Below, in pieces: positions 27,805-37,112 of a stretch of 64,000 nt of DNA. The notes below the pieces were generated by a model, which made no database searches, was not told the origin of the DNA, and was given only the letters and a program-made list of their open reading frames with translations. A program made the translations under genes and the position numbers. The stretch comes from Melastoma dodecandrum (lineage: Eukaryota; Streptophyta; Magnoliopsida; Myrtales; Melastomataceae). The stretch spans positions 124,001 through 188,000 of the forward strand of contig JARUPY010000385.1 of the NCBI GenBank assembly GCA_029817715.1, in the 5' to 3' direction. The stretch's first letter is position 1. Every line of letters begins with the position of its first letter.

Positions 27805-28794
27805 TCAGGCGCGCCCCGGCGTCCCGAGATAGGCGGCGGGGTTGCGCCGGATGCGCGCGAGCGGCTCCTCGGCCGGATCCGGAAGCGCGAAGCGGGCGCC
27901 GGTGATCGTCTCGTAGGCCTTGATGTAGACCGCCGCCGTTTCGAGGATAACGTCCGCCGGGATCTCGGGGATCGGATCCGTATAGGGATCGCAGCGGGCC
28001 ACGACCCAGTTGCGCACGAAGTCCTTGTCGAAGCTCTCGGGCGCCGTTCCGGCAGCGAACCGGTCCGGATAGCTCTGCGCGAACCAGTAGCGGCTACTGT
28101 CCGGCGTGTGGATCTCGTCGGCGAGCACGATGCGGCCGTCGGGGTCGGTGCCGAACTCGTACTTGGTATCGGCCAGGATCAGCCCTCGCTCAGCGGCCAG
28201 GGCTTGTCCGCGGGCAAAGAGCGCCAGGGCGGCCTCCGAAACCGTGCGCCACTGCCGTTCGCTCAGCAGGCCGCGATGCAGGATCTCGGCCTCGGTCAGG
28301 GGCTCGTCATGGCCGCCGTCGAAGGCCTTCGTGGTCGGTGTGATGATCGCCACCGGCAGCCGCTCATTTGGCCGCATGCCGTCGGGGAAATGGTGACCGT
28401 ACATGTCGCGCTCGCCGGCCCGGTATCGGGTCAGCACGGAAGTCGAGGTCGTGCCCGCGAGGTAGCCGCGGACCACCACCTCCACGGGGAGGATCTCCAG
28501 GCGCTGGCCGACGACCACGTTCGGATCCGGATAGGCGAGGACATGGTTCGGGCAGAGGTCACCCGTCCGCTCGAACCAGTAGCGGGCGGTCTGGGTCAGG
28601 ACCTGACCCTTGAACGGGATCGCGGCCAGCGCCCGATCAAAGGCGCTGATCCGGTCGGACGTGATGAGCACACGCCGACCGTCCGGCAGATCGTAATTGT
28701 CCCTGACCTTGCCGCGGTAATGGTTGGGCAGCCCGGGGATCGTCGCGTCCGGCAGGATCTGATGCGCGTGCGGGGCGAGGTCGGCCGTGTTCAT
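27805..28794 (-). CDS. purC: Phosphoribosylaminoimidazole-succinocarboxamide synthase
   Basis: This 329-aa enzyme joins aspartate to CAIR in purine synthesis. The [53 protein letters not shown] and [12 protein letters not shown] stretches are family hallmarks. It is the longer, yeast Ade1-like form (about 300 aa) rather than the ~240-aa bacterial form; many alphaproteobacteria carry both. The gene is monocistronic here. Confidence 0.94.
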   Translation of the reverse strand: MNTADLAPHAHQILPDATIPGLPNHYRGKVRDNYDLPDGRRVLITSDRISAFDRALAAIPFKGQVLTQTARYWFERTGDLCPNHVLAYPDPNVVVGQRLEILPVEVVVRGYLAGTTSTSVLTRYRAGERDMYGHHFPDGMRPNERLPVAIITPTTKAFDGGHDEPLTEAEILHRGLLSERQWRTVSEAALALFARGQALAAERGLILADTKYEFGTDPDGRIVLADEIHTPDSSRYWFAQSYPDRFAAGTAPESFDKDFVRNWVVARCDPYTDPIPEIPADVILETAAVYIKAYETITGARFALPDPAEEPLARIRRNPAAYLGTPGRA

Positions 28795-29164
28795 CCAAGC
28801 GTTCCGTCAGGCAAGGCGGCGAGGCCGCCGCCGCGCCTGTGTGCGCGGACCGATCGGAGATTTCCAGTCCCCGGAGGCCTGCGCAGACCGTGGTCTCGGG
28901 CCGGGCGCGCCACCGCGCATCGGGATCATCGGGAGCGAGCGCTGGCGCAGCCGCCCGGGCCGCCGCCGTCCACCCCGCGCGGCCTCCCGTCGTCGCCACG
29001 ACGCGATACCGTCACGACAGGTGGCTCAGCCGGCCGAGCCGCGGCTCAACCGGTTGACCTATACTAGTCGGGCCCGAACCGCGGCCCTATCCTACGGACA
29101 CCGCAGAGTGTGGGCATCCGGGTGGCCGCGGGGATCAGCGACGCCGTCTGACAACCGAGGCGCG
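28795..29164. other. 370-bp divergent promoter region
   Basis: This region separates purC (-) from the Crp/Fnr regulator (+). I see no gene. A TTGACC hexamer lies near 29054 and a TATCCT-like box follows at about 29088-29093, but their spacing (about 28 bases) is too long for a normal promoter. Confidence 0.4.
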
Positions 29165-29917
29165 ATGACCGGATCAACGCATCAGTCGAGCAGGCATCCG
29201 TTCCTGCGCAAGATCGACAGCATCGCCCTGTTCAGACCCACCGCGGAGGAGGTTGCGGCCCTGCACGCTCTGCCCATGCAGATCGCGACGATCGAGGCCA
29301 ATCGGGACGTCGTACTGGAAGGCGACCGCCCATCCCGGTGCTTCGCTCTCCTCGGCGGCATCGCATGCACCTACAAGTCGACCCGCGCCGGCAAGCGGCA
29401 GGTCATGAGCTACCACGTCCCCGGCGATGTCCCGGATTTCCAGAGCCTCCAGCTTGAAATCCTCGACATCAGCATCGCGACGGTGAGCCCCTGCCGGATC
29501 GGATTCGTCCAGCACGCGGCGATACGGGCCCTGCTGCGTGCGCAACCGCGGATCAGCGACGTCTTCTGGCGCGCAACGCTGATTGATGCCGCCGTGGTTC
29601 GCGAATGGATGCTCAACACCGGCCGGCGGGACGCCTATTCGCGGATGGCCCATCTCCTCTGCGAGTTGGTGACACGCCTCGACGCAGTCGGGCTGGCGCC
29701 GGATCTCAGTTGCGACTTACCCATGACGCAACCCGAACTCGCCGATGCCCTCGGCATCACGCCGGTCCATGTCAACCGCATGATCCGGGATCTCAAAGCC
29801 GCCGGCCTGATCTCCCTGCGCGCCCGACGGCTGACGGTCCACGACTGGGAAGGCTTGGTGTCCGCTGCGGAGTTCGATCCGACCTATCTGCACCTCCGCG
29901 AGCAGGAGGCCCCGTGA
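29165..29917 (+). CDS. Crp/Fnr family transcriptional regulator
   Basis: This 250-aa protein has a cyclic-nucleotide-binding-like N-terminal domain (residues 15-130, with VVLEGDRPSRCFALLGGIACTYK and QVMSYHVPGDVPDF) and a C-terminal winged helix (DLPMTQPELADALGITPVHVNRMIRDLKAAGLI). No FNR-type N-terminal cysteine cluster is visible, so it is not an oxygen sensor of that type. The start at 29165 is the first ATG giving the domain. The ligand and targets are unknown. Confidence 0.88.
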   Translation: MTGSTHQSSRHPFLRKIDSIALFRPTAEEVAALHALPMQIATIEANRDVVLEGDRPSRCFALLGGIACTYKSTRAGKRQVMSYHVPGDVPDFQSLQLEILDISIATVSPCRIGFVQHAAIRALLRAQPRISDVFWRATLIDAAVVREWMLNTGRRDAYSRMAHLLCELVTRLDAVGLAPDLSCDLPMTQPELADALGITPVHVNRMIRDLKAAGLISLRARRLTVHDWEGLVSAAEFDPTYLHLREQEAP

Positions 29918-30166
29918 CCGTCGCCGGTCTCGCGCGGCCGACGGTCATCTTTGCTTGCCGACCGCGGTTGCAGCAGCCCCCCTGACGCCCGCCCGACCGG
30001 CGCAGGCGTCACCCGGGCCGTCGCGCGGATCCGACGCCGTCGGGTGCGCGCTCGGCTTGGGCGGCCGGGACTCGGAACCCTCGCGCGCACCGGAACGCGC
30101 CGCCGGACCGCCGAGCCAGATGCCCTCGATATCTCGGTACGCGCGGCATTCGGTGGCCGGCGCGAC

Positions 30167-30187
30167 GGCCCGCTCCGAGAGCGGGCC
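30167..30187 (-). terminator. Hairpin downstream of tRNA-Leu
   Basis: Arms ggcccgct and agcgggcc pair perfectly over 8 bases around ccgag, just 3 bases past the tRNA 3' end on the minus strand. There is no U tail, so it may be a processing or Rho-related signal. Confidence 0.4.
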
Positions 30188-30190
30188 TGA

Positions 30191-30275
30191 TGGTGCGGGT
30201 GGTCGGACTCGAACCGACACTCCTTGCGGAACCGGATTTTGAGTCCGGCGCGTCTACCAATTCCACCACACCCGC
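30191..30275 (-). tRNA. tRNA-Leu (anticodon CAA)
   Basis: The minus strand folds into a class II tRNA with a 7-bp acceptor stem (gcgggtg with cacccgc), an anticodon stem-loop ccgga-ctcaaaa-tccgg giving anticodon CAA, a variable arm, and a T arm with ggttcgagtcc. CCA is encoded at the 3' end (30193-30191). It reads UUG leucine codons, which are rare in this G/C-rich genome. Confidence 0.95.
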
Positions 30276-30493
30276 GTTCAGCCGCTCAGGCGACCCGGTA
30301 GCTCCTAGCGCAGTTTGGCGCCGACCGGGAGTCCCGCCGAGCGCCGCAATCGAGGTCCGGGCCGACGCCGGGAGAAAGGCCTCGCGTGGAGGCGCCGCGG
30401 TGACCGATCGGCGGTGTTGTCCGTTCGGTCGATCTGGCCAAGGCGCGGCGCCTATGCTCAAAGGGCGTCCGATCAGCGAATTCGGGAGATCGA

Positions 30494-31075
30494 ATGCTCC
30501 GCCGGCTCTACGCGTGGATCCTGGCCCTCAGCGTCAGGCCCTCCGCGCCCTACGCGCTCGGCGCCGTGGCCTTCGCCGAAAGTTCGTTCTTCCCGGTGCC
30601 GCCGGACGCGATGCTGGTGCCGATGGCGGTCAGCCGGCCGGACCGGGTCTGGCTCTACGCCACCATCGCGACGGTGGCATCGGTCCTCGGCGGGCTCGTC
30701 GGTTACGCGATCGGCGCCCTGCTGTTCGATTCACTCGGGGAATGGCTGATCCGCCTCTACGGATTGCAGAACTCGGCCGCGACCTTCCAGGATTCCTACG
30801 CCCGGTACGGCCATTGGGTGATCCTGCTGAAGGGGCTCACGCCGATCCCCTACAAGCTCGTCACGATCACGTCGGGCTTCGCCCATTACAGCCTGTTCTG
30901 GTTCATCGTGCTGTCGATCGTCACCCGTGGCGCCCGGTTCTTCATCCTCGCGGGGCTGCTCGGCCGCTACGGCGTGCAGATCCGCGGCGTCCTCGATCGG
31001 CACCTCAACGTGGTGGTGGCGATCTCCGTGGCGGTGATCGTCCTCGGCTTCCTGCTGTTCAAGGTGATCCTGTAG
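30494..31075 (+). CDS. DedA/YqaA family membrane protein
   Basis: This 193-aa inner-membrane protein has the DedA (SNARE-associated) layout: FAESSFFPVPPDAMLVPMAV near the N-terminus, GGLVGYAIGALLF, and the conserved re-entrant loop GHWVILLKGLTPIPYKLVTITSG. DedA proteins act in membrane homeostasis and lipid scrambling. GGGAGA precedes the ATG. It is 2 bases upstream of dsbB and probably co-transcribed. Confidence 0.9.
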   Translation: MLRRLYAWILALSVRPSAPYALGAVAFAESSFFPVPPDAMLVPMAVSRPDRVWLYATIATVASVLGGLVGYAIGALLFDSLGEWLIRLYGLQNSAATFQDSYARYGHWVILLKGLTPIPYKLVTITSGFAHYSLFWFIVLSIVTRGARFFILAGLLGRYGVQIRGVLDRHLNVVVAISVAVIVLGFLLFKVIL

Positions 31076-31077
31076 CG

Positions 31078-31566
31078 ATGAACACGGCGGCCGCGATTCG
31101 TCTCAAATCCGCAGGCCTGTGGCTGGCGATCCTGTCCGCCGCGACCCTCGCGGCGGTGCTGGTGATGCAGTACGGATACGGCTACGCACCCTGCAAGCTC
31201 TGCCTGATGGAGCGCCTGCCCTTTTACGCGGCGCTGCCGCTGGGTCTGATCGCGCTGTTCGCCCCCGAGCGCGTGGCCCGGATCGCGCTCGGGCTGGCGT
31301 CCCTCGGCCTGCTCTACGGCGCGGGCGTCGGCCTCTACCACGCGGGCGCGGAATGGGGCTTCTGGCCCGGCCCGACCGATTGCGGCGGTGGTACGGGCAC
31401 CAATCCTGGACAGATCGGGGATTTCCTCAACGCCCTGCAATCGACCAAGGTGGTGGATTGCTCGGTGGCGGCCCTGCGCGTGCTCGGGATTTCGCTCGCC
31501 GGCTGGAACGCCGTGGCGTCCTTCGTGCTGGCCTCCCTGGCCGGTAGCGCGGCCGCGCGCGCCTGA
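31078..31566 (+). CDS. dsbB: Disulfide bond formation protein B
   Basis: This 162-aa, four-helix inner-membrane protein reoxidises DsbA using quinone. The first periplasmic CxxC is Cys39-Cys42 (APCKLCLMERLPFYAAL) and the second pair is the cysteines in PTDCGGGTG and KVVDCSVA. Start ATG at 31078 lies 2 bases after the stop of the DedA gene. Confidence 0.92.
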   Translation: MNTAAAIRLKSAGLWLAILSAATLAAVLVMQYGYGYAPCKLCLMERLPFYAALPLGLIALFAPERVARIALGLASLGLLYGAGVGLYHAGAEWGFWPGPTDCGGGTGTNPGQIGDFLNALQSTKVVDCSVAALRVLGISLAGWNAVASFVLASLAGSAAARA

Positions 31567-31627
31567 GGCGGCGGCCTCGCAGGATGGGTCCGGCCCGCAT
31601 CTCCGCGACGCGCGCCGGGATGAGCGC

Positions 31628-32083
31628 TCAGTTGCGGTCGTCGGGCAGCGGCGGCAGGGCGGCGACCTCGATGCCCTCCTCGATCAGGGCGCGTGCCTCG
31701 GCGGGGCTGGCTTCCCCGTAGATCGAGCGACCCTCCGCCTCCCCGTAGTGGATCTTGCGCGCCTCCTCGGGGAAGCGTGCGCCGACATGCTCGGAATTGG
31801 CCACCACGTGCTCGCGCAGGGCGCGGAGCATCGCCCGCACCTGCCGCTCCGGTTCGGCCACGAGGGTCACGGGTGCGGCGGCCTGCTCCGGCCGGGGGGC
31901 CGGGCGCCGCTCCCGATCCGTCCGGGCGACGCTCGGGACCATCAGCGCCTTACCGATCTTGACGCTGTCGCAGATCGGGCAGGCCACCAGACCACGGGCG
32001 ACCTGCGCATCGTAGGAGTCCGACGAGGGGAACCAGCTCTCGAAGCCGTGTCCGGCCTCGCAGACGAGACTGTACCGAATCAT
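31628..32083 (-). CDS. DUF1178 family protein
   Basis: This 151-aa protein has the DUF1178 pattern: MIRYSLVCEAGHGFESWFPSSDSYD then CPICDSVKIGKALMVPSVA. The Cys residues at 8, 35 and 38 look like a small zinc site, but the function is unknown. The C-terminus has the conserved GARFPEEARKIHYGEAEGRSIYGEA stretch, part of the family. It lies 20 bp downstream of the carbon-nitrogen hydrolase gene and is likely in its operon. Confidence 0.9.
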   Translation of the reverse strand: MIRYSLVCEAGHGFESWFPSSDSYDAQVARGLVACPICDSVKIGKALMVPSVARTDRERRPAPRPEQAAAPVTLVAEPERQVRAMLRALREHVVANSEHVGARFPEEARKIHYGEAEGRSIYGEASPAEARALIEEGIEVAALPPLPDDRN

Positions 32084-32103
32084 GATGAAACTTGCTGTGC
32101 TGC

Positions 32104-32961
32104 CTACTGCGCCGCCGCGACCGTCGGGCCGACGCGCTCGACGGTGAAGGGCCGCCCGTGCTGGAGCGACGGGATGCGCGCGCGCGCATCGGCGACCTGC
32201 GCGAGGTCGATCTCCGCCAGGATGAGTCCGGGCTCGTCCCCGCCCGCATCGGCGAGGACCCGGCCCCAGGGATCGACGATGATCGAGTGGCCGAAGGTCT
32301 CGCGCCCGTCCTCATGGACGCCGCCCTGCGCCGCCGAGATCATGAAGGCCCCGGTCTCGATCGCCCGCGCCCGCTGCAGGACGTGCCAGTGCGCGGCCCC
32401 GGTCTGGCGGGTGAAGCAGGCCGGCGCGGTCAGCACCTCGGCCCCCGCCTCCGCCAGGGCGCGGTACAGGCCGGGGAAGCGGATGTCGTAGCAGATCGTC
32501 AGGCCGATCGCGGCCAGGGGCGTTTCTGCGACGATGGCGCAGGCACCGCCGGTATAGGTCGCGGATTCCCGCCAGCGCTCGCCGCTCGGCAGATCGACGT
32601 CGAACAGGTGCAGCTTGTCGTAGGCCGCGACGATCGCGCCGCCGGCATCGATCAGAAAGGCCCGATTGGCGATCTTGTCGCCGGCCCACACCGCGAGGGA
32701 GCCGACCTGAACCACCGTCCGCGTTTCCCGCGCGGCCTCGCGCAGGGCGGCCAGCGTCGGATCCCGATCCTCGGTCGTCACCTGCGCGAACAGGTTCTCC
32801 CGGTTCCGATCCACCAGTGACGTCATCTCGGGCGTCTGCACGTAGGCAGCCCCCCGGGCAGCCGCGTCGCGCACGCCCGACACCGCCGCGTCGCGATTCG
32901 CAGCCGGGTCCCGGCCCGAGCGCATCTGCACGCAGGCCGCCGTGAAGCGGGCCTCAGGCAT
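32104..32961 (-). CDS. Carbon-nitrogen hydrolase (Nit1-like amidase)
   Basis: This 285-aa nitrilase-superfamily protein has the catalytic triad Glu45 (QTPEMTS), Lys116 (AAYDKLHLFD) and Cys157 (LTICYDIRFP). The close style is Nit1/Nit2, which repairs deaminated glutathione and omega-amides; that role fits the overlapping glutaredoxin gene (8-bp overlap) upstream. The ATG at 32961 starts at the first beta strand (FTAACVQM). Confidence 0.9.
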   Translation of the reverse strand: MPEARFTAACVQMRSGRDPAANRDAAVSGVRDAAARGAAYVQTPEMTSLVDRNRENLFAQVTTEDRDPTLAALREAARETRTVVQVGSLAVWAGDKIANRAFLIDAGGAIVAAYDKLHLFDVDLPSGERWRESATYTGGACAIVAETPLAAIGLTICYDIRFPGLYRALAEAGAEVLTAPACFTRQTGAAHWHVLQRARAIETGAFMISAAQGGVHEDGRETFGHSIIVDPWGRVLADAGGDEPGLILAEIDLAQVADARARIPSLQHGRPFTVERVGPTVAAAQ

Positions 32962-33223
32962 CGGCAGTATCACGGAGAAGCCGGTCGAGCTTGCCGGCGC
33001 GGTCCAGCGCGTAGAGGTCGTCGCAGCCGCCGGCATGGGTGCTGCCGATGAAGATCTGCGGGACGCTCGTACGCCCCCTGGCGCGGTCGACCATCGTCGA
33101 GCGTGCGCCTTGCACGCGCTCGACGTCGATCTCCTGGAAGCCGACGCCCTTCTCTTTCAGCAGGCGCTTGGCCGCCGAGCAATAGGGACACCACGCCGTG
33201 GTGTAGAGGGTAACCGGCTGCAT
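32954..33223 (-). CDS. grxC: Glutaredoxin 3
   Basis: This 89-aa protein is a dithiol glutaredoxin with the CPYC active site at residues 12-15, the RTSVPQIFIGSTHAGGCDD stretch containing the cis-Pro, and a glutathione-binding GGCDD loop. It reduces protein and ribonucleotide reductase disulfides using glutathione. Its 3' end overlaps the amidase start. Confidence 0.94.
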   Translation of the reverse strand: MQPVTLYTTAWCPYCSAAKRLLKEKGVGFQEIDVERVQGARSTMVDRARGRTSVPQIFIGSTHAGGCDDLYALDRAGKLDRLLRDTADA

Positions 33224-33362
33224 GAGGTTGGTGGTCTCGCGCCTGAACTCCGCCCATATAGGCGCGCGCGACCGGAAATTCCTATGCCCGCAGGGTCACA
33301 GGCCGTCGCGCCCGCGGCCATCCTCAGGCCGCCGGGCGCTCGGATCGTTCGGGAGGAGCCGG

Positions 33363-33719
33363 TCAGGCGGCGAGCAGCTTCTCGACCTCGTTCACGAGGT
33401 CGCGCAAATGGAACGGCTTCGACAGGACCTTCGCGTCCTTCGGTGCCTTGGAATCGGGGTTCAGCGCCACGGCCGCGAAGCCGGTGATGAACATGACCTT
33501 GATGTCGGGATCGAGTTCGGTCGCCCGACGCGCGAGTTCGATGCCGTCCATCTCGGGCATCACGATATCGGTCAGCAGCAGCTCGAACGGTTCCTCGCGC
33601 AGCCGGTTGTAAGCCGAGAGGCCGTTGTCGAAGGACAGGACGTCGTAGCCCGCGTTCTGCAGCGCCTTGGCCAGGAAGCGGCGCATGTCGTTGTCGTCTT
33701 CCGCCAGCAGGATTTTCAT
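33363..33719 (-). CDS. cpdR: Response regulator CpdR
   Basis: This 118-aa single-domain receiver is nearly identical in pattern to alphaproteobacterial CpdR: KILLAEDDNDMRRFL, phospho-acceptor Asp51 in LLTDIVMPEMDG, FITGFAAVALN and the C-terminal LSKPFHLRDLVNEVEK. CpdR is phosphorylated through CckA-ChpT and, when unphosphorylated, primes ClpXP for CtrA breakdown in the cell cycle. It is divergent from the FGase gene at 33926; a ~200-bp gap separates them. Confidence 0.94.
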   Translation of the reverse strand: MKILLAEDDNDMRRFLAKALQNAGYDVLSFDNGLSAYNRLREEPFELLLTDIVMPEMDGIELARRATELDPDIKVMFITGFAAVALNPDSKAPKDAKVLSKPFHLRDLVNEVEKLLAA

Positions 33720-33925
33720 CGGCCGGTTCCGAGCCTTCGTGTCGTGGTGTTGATCCCATAAAGGGACGGGATGGTAAACAAGGTGTTAGGATGGCGACCG
33801 CAGAACGCTCCGCGATGCCCGAGGCGGCTTCCAGAGCCGCCGGCCCTGGAGTGGACAGGCGGGCGATCGCGCACCAGAGTGCGGATCCGCCGAGCTCTCG
33901 CAACCGCCGGGGTGTCCACCATCCG

Positions 33926-34828
33926 ATGAACGAGCCCGAAACGGTCAAGCCAGACGCCTTCGGATTTGCGCCGCCCTTCGCGGTCGACGAACCCGCGGCG
34001 CATACCCTGCCCTTCGTCTTCAATACCGGTCATTCCGGGGCCGTCTACCCCCCGCATTTCATCGCCGCCTCGCGCCTCGATGCCCTGGCCCTGCGCCGGT
34101 CGGAGGACGCCCATGTCGAGCGCCTGTTCGCGCCGGTGGTCGAACTCGGCGCGCCGCTGCTGCGGGCGAACTTTCCCCGGGCCTTCCTGGACGTCAACCG
34201 CGAGCCGTTCGAGCTCGACCCGCGCATGTTCGACGGGCGGCTGCCGCCCTTTGCCAACACGCGCTCGATGCGGGTAGCGGGCGGCCTTGGGACGGTGCCC
34301 CGTGTCGTCGCGGATGGCCAGGAGATCTACGGCCGGCGGCTCCCGGTCGAGGAGGCGACGGCGCGGATCGAGGGGCTCTACAAGCCGTATCACCGGCTGT
34401 TGCGGAGCCTGATCCAGCGCACCGCCAAGCTCCACGGGCACTGCGTGCTCATCGACTGCCATTCGATGCCCTCGTCGAGCCTCGGCCGTGACGCGGAAAT
34501 GAAGGCCGATGTGGTCCTGGGAGACCGGTTCGGGACGGCCTGCGCGCCGGTCTTGATCGACGGGTTCGAGGCGGCTTTCCGGTCGCGCGGCCTCCGCGTG
34601 GTCCGTAACAAGCCCTACGCGGGCGGATTCATCACCGAGCATTACGGCGAGCCGAACCTCGGCCGTCACGCCCTCCAGATCGAGGTCAATCGGGGGCTGT
34701 ACATGAACGAGGTGAGCCTCGCGATCACCGACGGCTTTTCCAGCCTCGTCGCCGCGCTCGAAGCCATCGTCGCCGAGGTGGCGTCCGATCTGGGTGACCT
34801 CGCCCCGCGCCGGATGGCCGCCGAGTAA
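33926..34828 (+). CDS. N-formylglutamate amidohydrolase
   Basis: This 300-aa zinc-dependent enzyme family (HutG-like FGase) hydrolyses N-formylglutamate in histidine breakdown. Metal and substrate motifs are visible: NTGHSGAVYP, VLIDCHSMPSS and GRHALQIEVNRGLYM. No hut genes are nearby, so its substrate may differ. The ATG at 33926 is preferred to the long open frame starting at 33791, which lacks family sequence. Confidence 0.85.
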   Translation: MNEPETVKPDAFGFAPPFAVDEPAAHTLPFVFNTGHSGAVYPPHFIAASRLDALALRRSEDAHVERLFAPVVELGAPLLRANFPRAFLDVNREPFELDPRMFDGRLPPFANTRSMRVAGGLGTVPRVVADGQEIYGRRLPVEEATARIEGLYKPYHRLLRSLIQRTAKLHGHCVLIDCHSMPSSSLGRDAEMKADVVLGDRFGTACAPVLIDGFEAAFRSRGLRVVRNKPYAGGFITEHYGEPNLGRHALQIEVNRGLYMNEVSLAITDGFSSLVAALEAIVAEVASDLGDLAPRRMAAE

Positions 34829-34866
34829 GCCCCCCGCGACGACGGCGTCGATGCGCCGGCCATCGC

Positions 34867-34897
34867 AAGAAAAAAGGCCACTCCCGAAGGAGCGGCC
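34867..34897 (-). terminator. Strong intrinsic terminator with UUCG tetraloop
   Basis: On the minus strand the stem ggccgctcc / ggagtggcc (9 pairs, including one G-U) closes a cUUCGg tetraloop and is followed at once by TTTTTTC. It ends the candidate small RNA and any read-through from galU. Confidence 0.8.
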
Positions 34898-34955
34898 CGA
34901 AGTCTAGGGAGGAAACGCCCAAGAAGGGCTGCGGGACCGCGACGCCATCGCGATC
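34867..34955 (-). ncRNA. Candidate small RNA with anti-Shine-Dalgarno motif
   Basis: Read on the minus strand, this ~90-base stretch has two small hairpins (cgcga-tggcg-tcgcg and gccc-ttctt-gggc), a single-stranded pyrimidine patch containing UUUCCUCCCU (minus-strand copy of 34907-34912 and flanks), and then a strong terminator. The patch could pair with Shine-Dalgarno sequences of target mRNAs, as in other alphaproteobacterial anti-SD sRNAs. It lies in the gap between the FGase gene and galU, downstream of galU, and could also be a processed 3' UTR of galU. The 5' end is a guess. Confidence 0.45.
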
Positions 34956-35070
34956 TCGCAACGCACAAAATAAAGTGCGGCGCACAAGACGCAAGGGCAA
35001 AATCGCCTCGGTCCCTGCGCACCGCGCATACCAGGCTCACGCTGGCCAAGGCCGCGCCGCCGCGATCCGC

Positions 35071-35940
35071 TCAGCCGTGTTCCTTGAGCAGTTTGGCGAT
35101 TTCGGCCTTCAGCGGACCGGCCAGTTCCTTGCGCTCCAGCGCGTAGGCGAGGTTGGCAGTCAGGAAGCCGAGTTTCGACCCTGTGTCGTAGGTCCGGCCC
35201 TCGTAATGCATGCCGAAGAAGTCCTGCCTCTCCATCAGGTCGATCATGGCGTCCGTGAGCTGGATCTCACCACCTGCGCCCTTCTTGCCGTGCTCGAGGA
35301 TCCCGAAGATCTCCGGCTGCAGGATGTAGCGCCCGGAAATGATGAAGTTCGAGGGTGCGGTGCCTTGCTTGGGCTTCTCGACCATGCCCGTGATCCGGAA
35401 GGATTGGCCGAAGGTCTCACCGACGCTGACGATCCCGTACTGATGGGTCTCCTCCGGCGGCACTTCCTCGACCGCGATGACGTTGCCGCCGTGCCGCTCG
35501 TAGGTCGCCAGCATCTGCTGCATGCAGCCACGGCTCAGCATATCCGGGAGCAGCACCGCGAAGGGCTCATCGCCGATGATCTCCCGGGCGCACCACACCG
35601 CGTGGCCGAGCCCGAGGGGGGCCTGCTGGCGGGTGAAGCTCGTCTGCCCGGCTTTGGGCAGATCCTTCTTCAACTCCTCGTAGGCCGCCGTCTTGCCGCG
35701 CTCCTGAAGCGTGTGATCCAGCTCGAACGCGATGTCGAAATGGTCCTCGATCACCGCCTTGCCGCGCCCCGTCACGAAGACGAAGTGCTCGATGCCGGCT
35801 TCGCGCGCCTCATCGACCACATGCTGCACAACCGGCCGATCGACGACCGTGAGCATTTCCTTCGGGACCGCTTTGGTCGCGGGCAGGAAGCGTGTGCCCA
35901 GGCCCGCGACGGGCAGGACGGCCTTGCGGATCGGTTTCAT
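35071..35940 (-). CDS. galU: UTP-glucose-1-phosphate uridylyltransferase
   Basis: This 289-aa enzyme makes UDP-glucose for exopolysaccharide, lipopolysaccharide and cyclic glucans. The nucleotide-binding [37 protein letters not shown], the GLGHAVWCA stretch and [14 protein letters not shown] are typical. It is divergent from galE, with a 175-bp promoter region between them. Confidence 0.95.
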   Translation of the reverse strand: MKPIRKAVLPVAGLGTRFLPATKAVPKEMLTVVDRPVVQHVVDEAREAGIEHFVFVTGRGKAVIEDHFDIAFELDHTLQERGKTAAYEELKKDLPKAGQTSFTRQQAPLGLGHAVWCAREIIGDEPFAVLLPDMLSRGCMQQMLATYERHGGNVIAVEEVPPEETHQYGIVSVGETFGQSFRITGMVEKPKQGTAPSNFIISGRYILQPEIFGILEHGKKGAGGEIQLTDAMIDLMERQDFFGMHYEGRTYDTGSKLGFLTANLAYALERKELAGPLKAEIAKLLKEHG

Positions 35941-36115
35941 CGATCGGTAACCCCGGCACTGGTTGAAACGACGTGGTCGACGATGCGGCGAGTGAGACAG
36001 GCTATCGCCATCCGCCGCAAGGGCTGTGCGTCGATACTATGTGGCAGCGTGCCGTAAATATACCGTCTGCGCACGTCTCAGTGGTTATTGTGGACGGCGA
36101 CCTACAGGGGATGAC

Positions 36116-37108
36116 ATGGCGATCCTTGTAACGGGCGGTGCCGGGTATATCGGCAGCCACATGGTTCTTGCGCTGCTCGACGCCGGCCACGAGGAGGTCG
36201 TCGTGCTGGACGACCTCTCCACCGGATTCGACTGGGCCGTGCCGGAGGGCGTCAAGCTCGTGGTCGGTGACGTGGCGGACCAAGCGCTCGTCACCCAGAC
36301 GATCCTGCAGCACCGGATCGACGCGCTGGCCCATTTCGCGGCCAAGATCGTGGTGCCGGAATCCGTCTCGGACCCGCTCGGCTATTACCTCGCCAACACC
36401 GTGAAGACCCGCGCGCTGGTGGAGGCTGCGGTCCGCGCGGGTGTGCGGCACGTGATCTTCTCCTCCACGGCGGCCGTCTACGGCGAGCCCGACGTCGTGC
36501 CGGTGCCGGAATCGCTGCCCCTCGCCCCGATCAATCCCTACGGCCGGTCGAAGCTGATGAGCGAGTGGATGATCGCCGATGCGGCGGCGGCCCATGACTT
36601 CTCCTATGTCATCCTCCGGTACTTCAACGTCGCCGGCGCCGATCCGGGCGGGCGGTCCGGCCAATCGACGCCGAACGCGACCCACCTGATCAAGGTCGCC
36701 ACGCAGGCCGCGCTCGGTCAGCGTGAGCGGCTCGACGTCTACGGCACCGATTACCCGACCCCGGATGGCTCGTGCCTGCGCGACTACATCCAGGTCTCGG
36801 ACCTCGCCGAGGCGCACCGGGTCGCGCTCGATCACCTGCGCTCCGGGGGCGAGAGCCTGACGCTGAACTGCGGCTACGGACGCGGCTACTCGGTGCTCCA
36901 GGTCATCGAGGTGGTGAAGCGGATCTCCGGTCGCGACTTCGAAGTCCGCCTCTGTCCCCGGCGCGCCGGGGACCCGGCCCGGATCGTGGCCGAGGCCGGC
37001 CTCATCAGAGAGCGGCTCGGCTGGAAGCCCGAGCACGACGACCTCGACGCCATCGTCGCGCAGGCGCTCGCCTGGGAAGATCATCTGGGCCGGCGCAACC
37101 GGGTCTGA
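36116..37108 (+). CDS. galE: UDP-glucose 4-epimerase
   Basis: This 330-aa short-chain dehydrogenase family protein interconverts UDP-glucose and UDP-galactose. The NAD motif GGAGYIGSH, FSSTAAVYG and catalytic Tyr142/Lys146 (NPYGRSK) are present, along with YFNVAGADP and the C-terminal RRAGDPARIVA. The start at 36116 is chosen for its caggggatg Shine-Dalgarno context; an in-frame start at 36026 would add 30 meaningless residues. It is divergent from galU and 4 bp upstream of the mltB-like gene, suggesting an operon. Confidence 0.95.
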   Translation: MAILVTGGAGYIGSHMVLALLDAGHEEVVVLDDLSTGFDWAVPEGVKLVVGDVADQALVTQTILQHRIDALAHFAAKIVVPESVSDPLGYYLANTVKTRALVEAAVRAGVRHVIFSSTAAVYGEPDVVPVPESLPLAPINPYGRSKLMSEWMIADAAAAHDFSYVILRYFNVAGADPGGRSGQSTPNATHLIKVATQAALGQRERLDVYGTDYPTPDGSCLRDYIQVSDLAEAHRVALDHLRSGGESLTLNCGYGRGYSVLQVIEVVKRISGRDFEVRLCPRRAGDPARIVAEAGLIRERLGWKPEHDDLDAIVAQALAWEDHLGRRNRV

Positions 37109-37112
37109 TCGG

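Noticed and set aside
29040..29100. Promoter for the Crp/Fnr regulator using TTGACC and TATCCT
   Set aside because: The spacing is about 28 bases, too long for a standard promoter, so I did not list it as a site.
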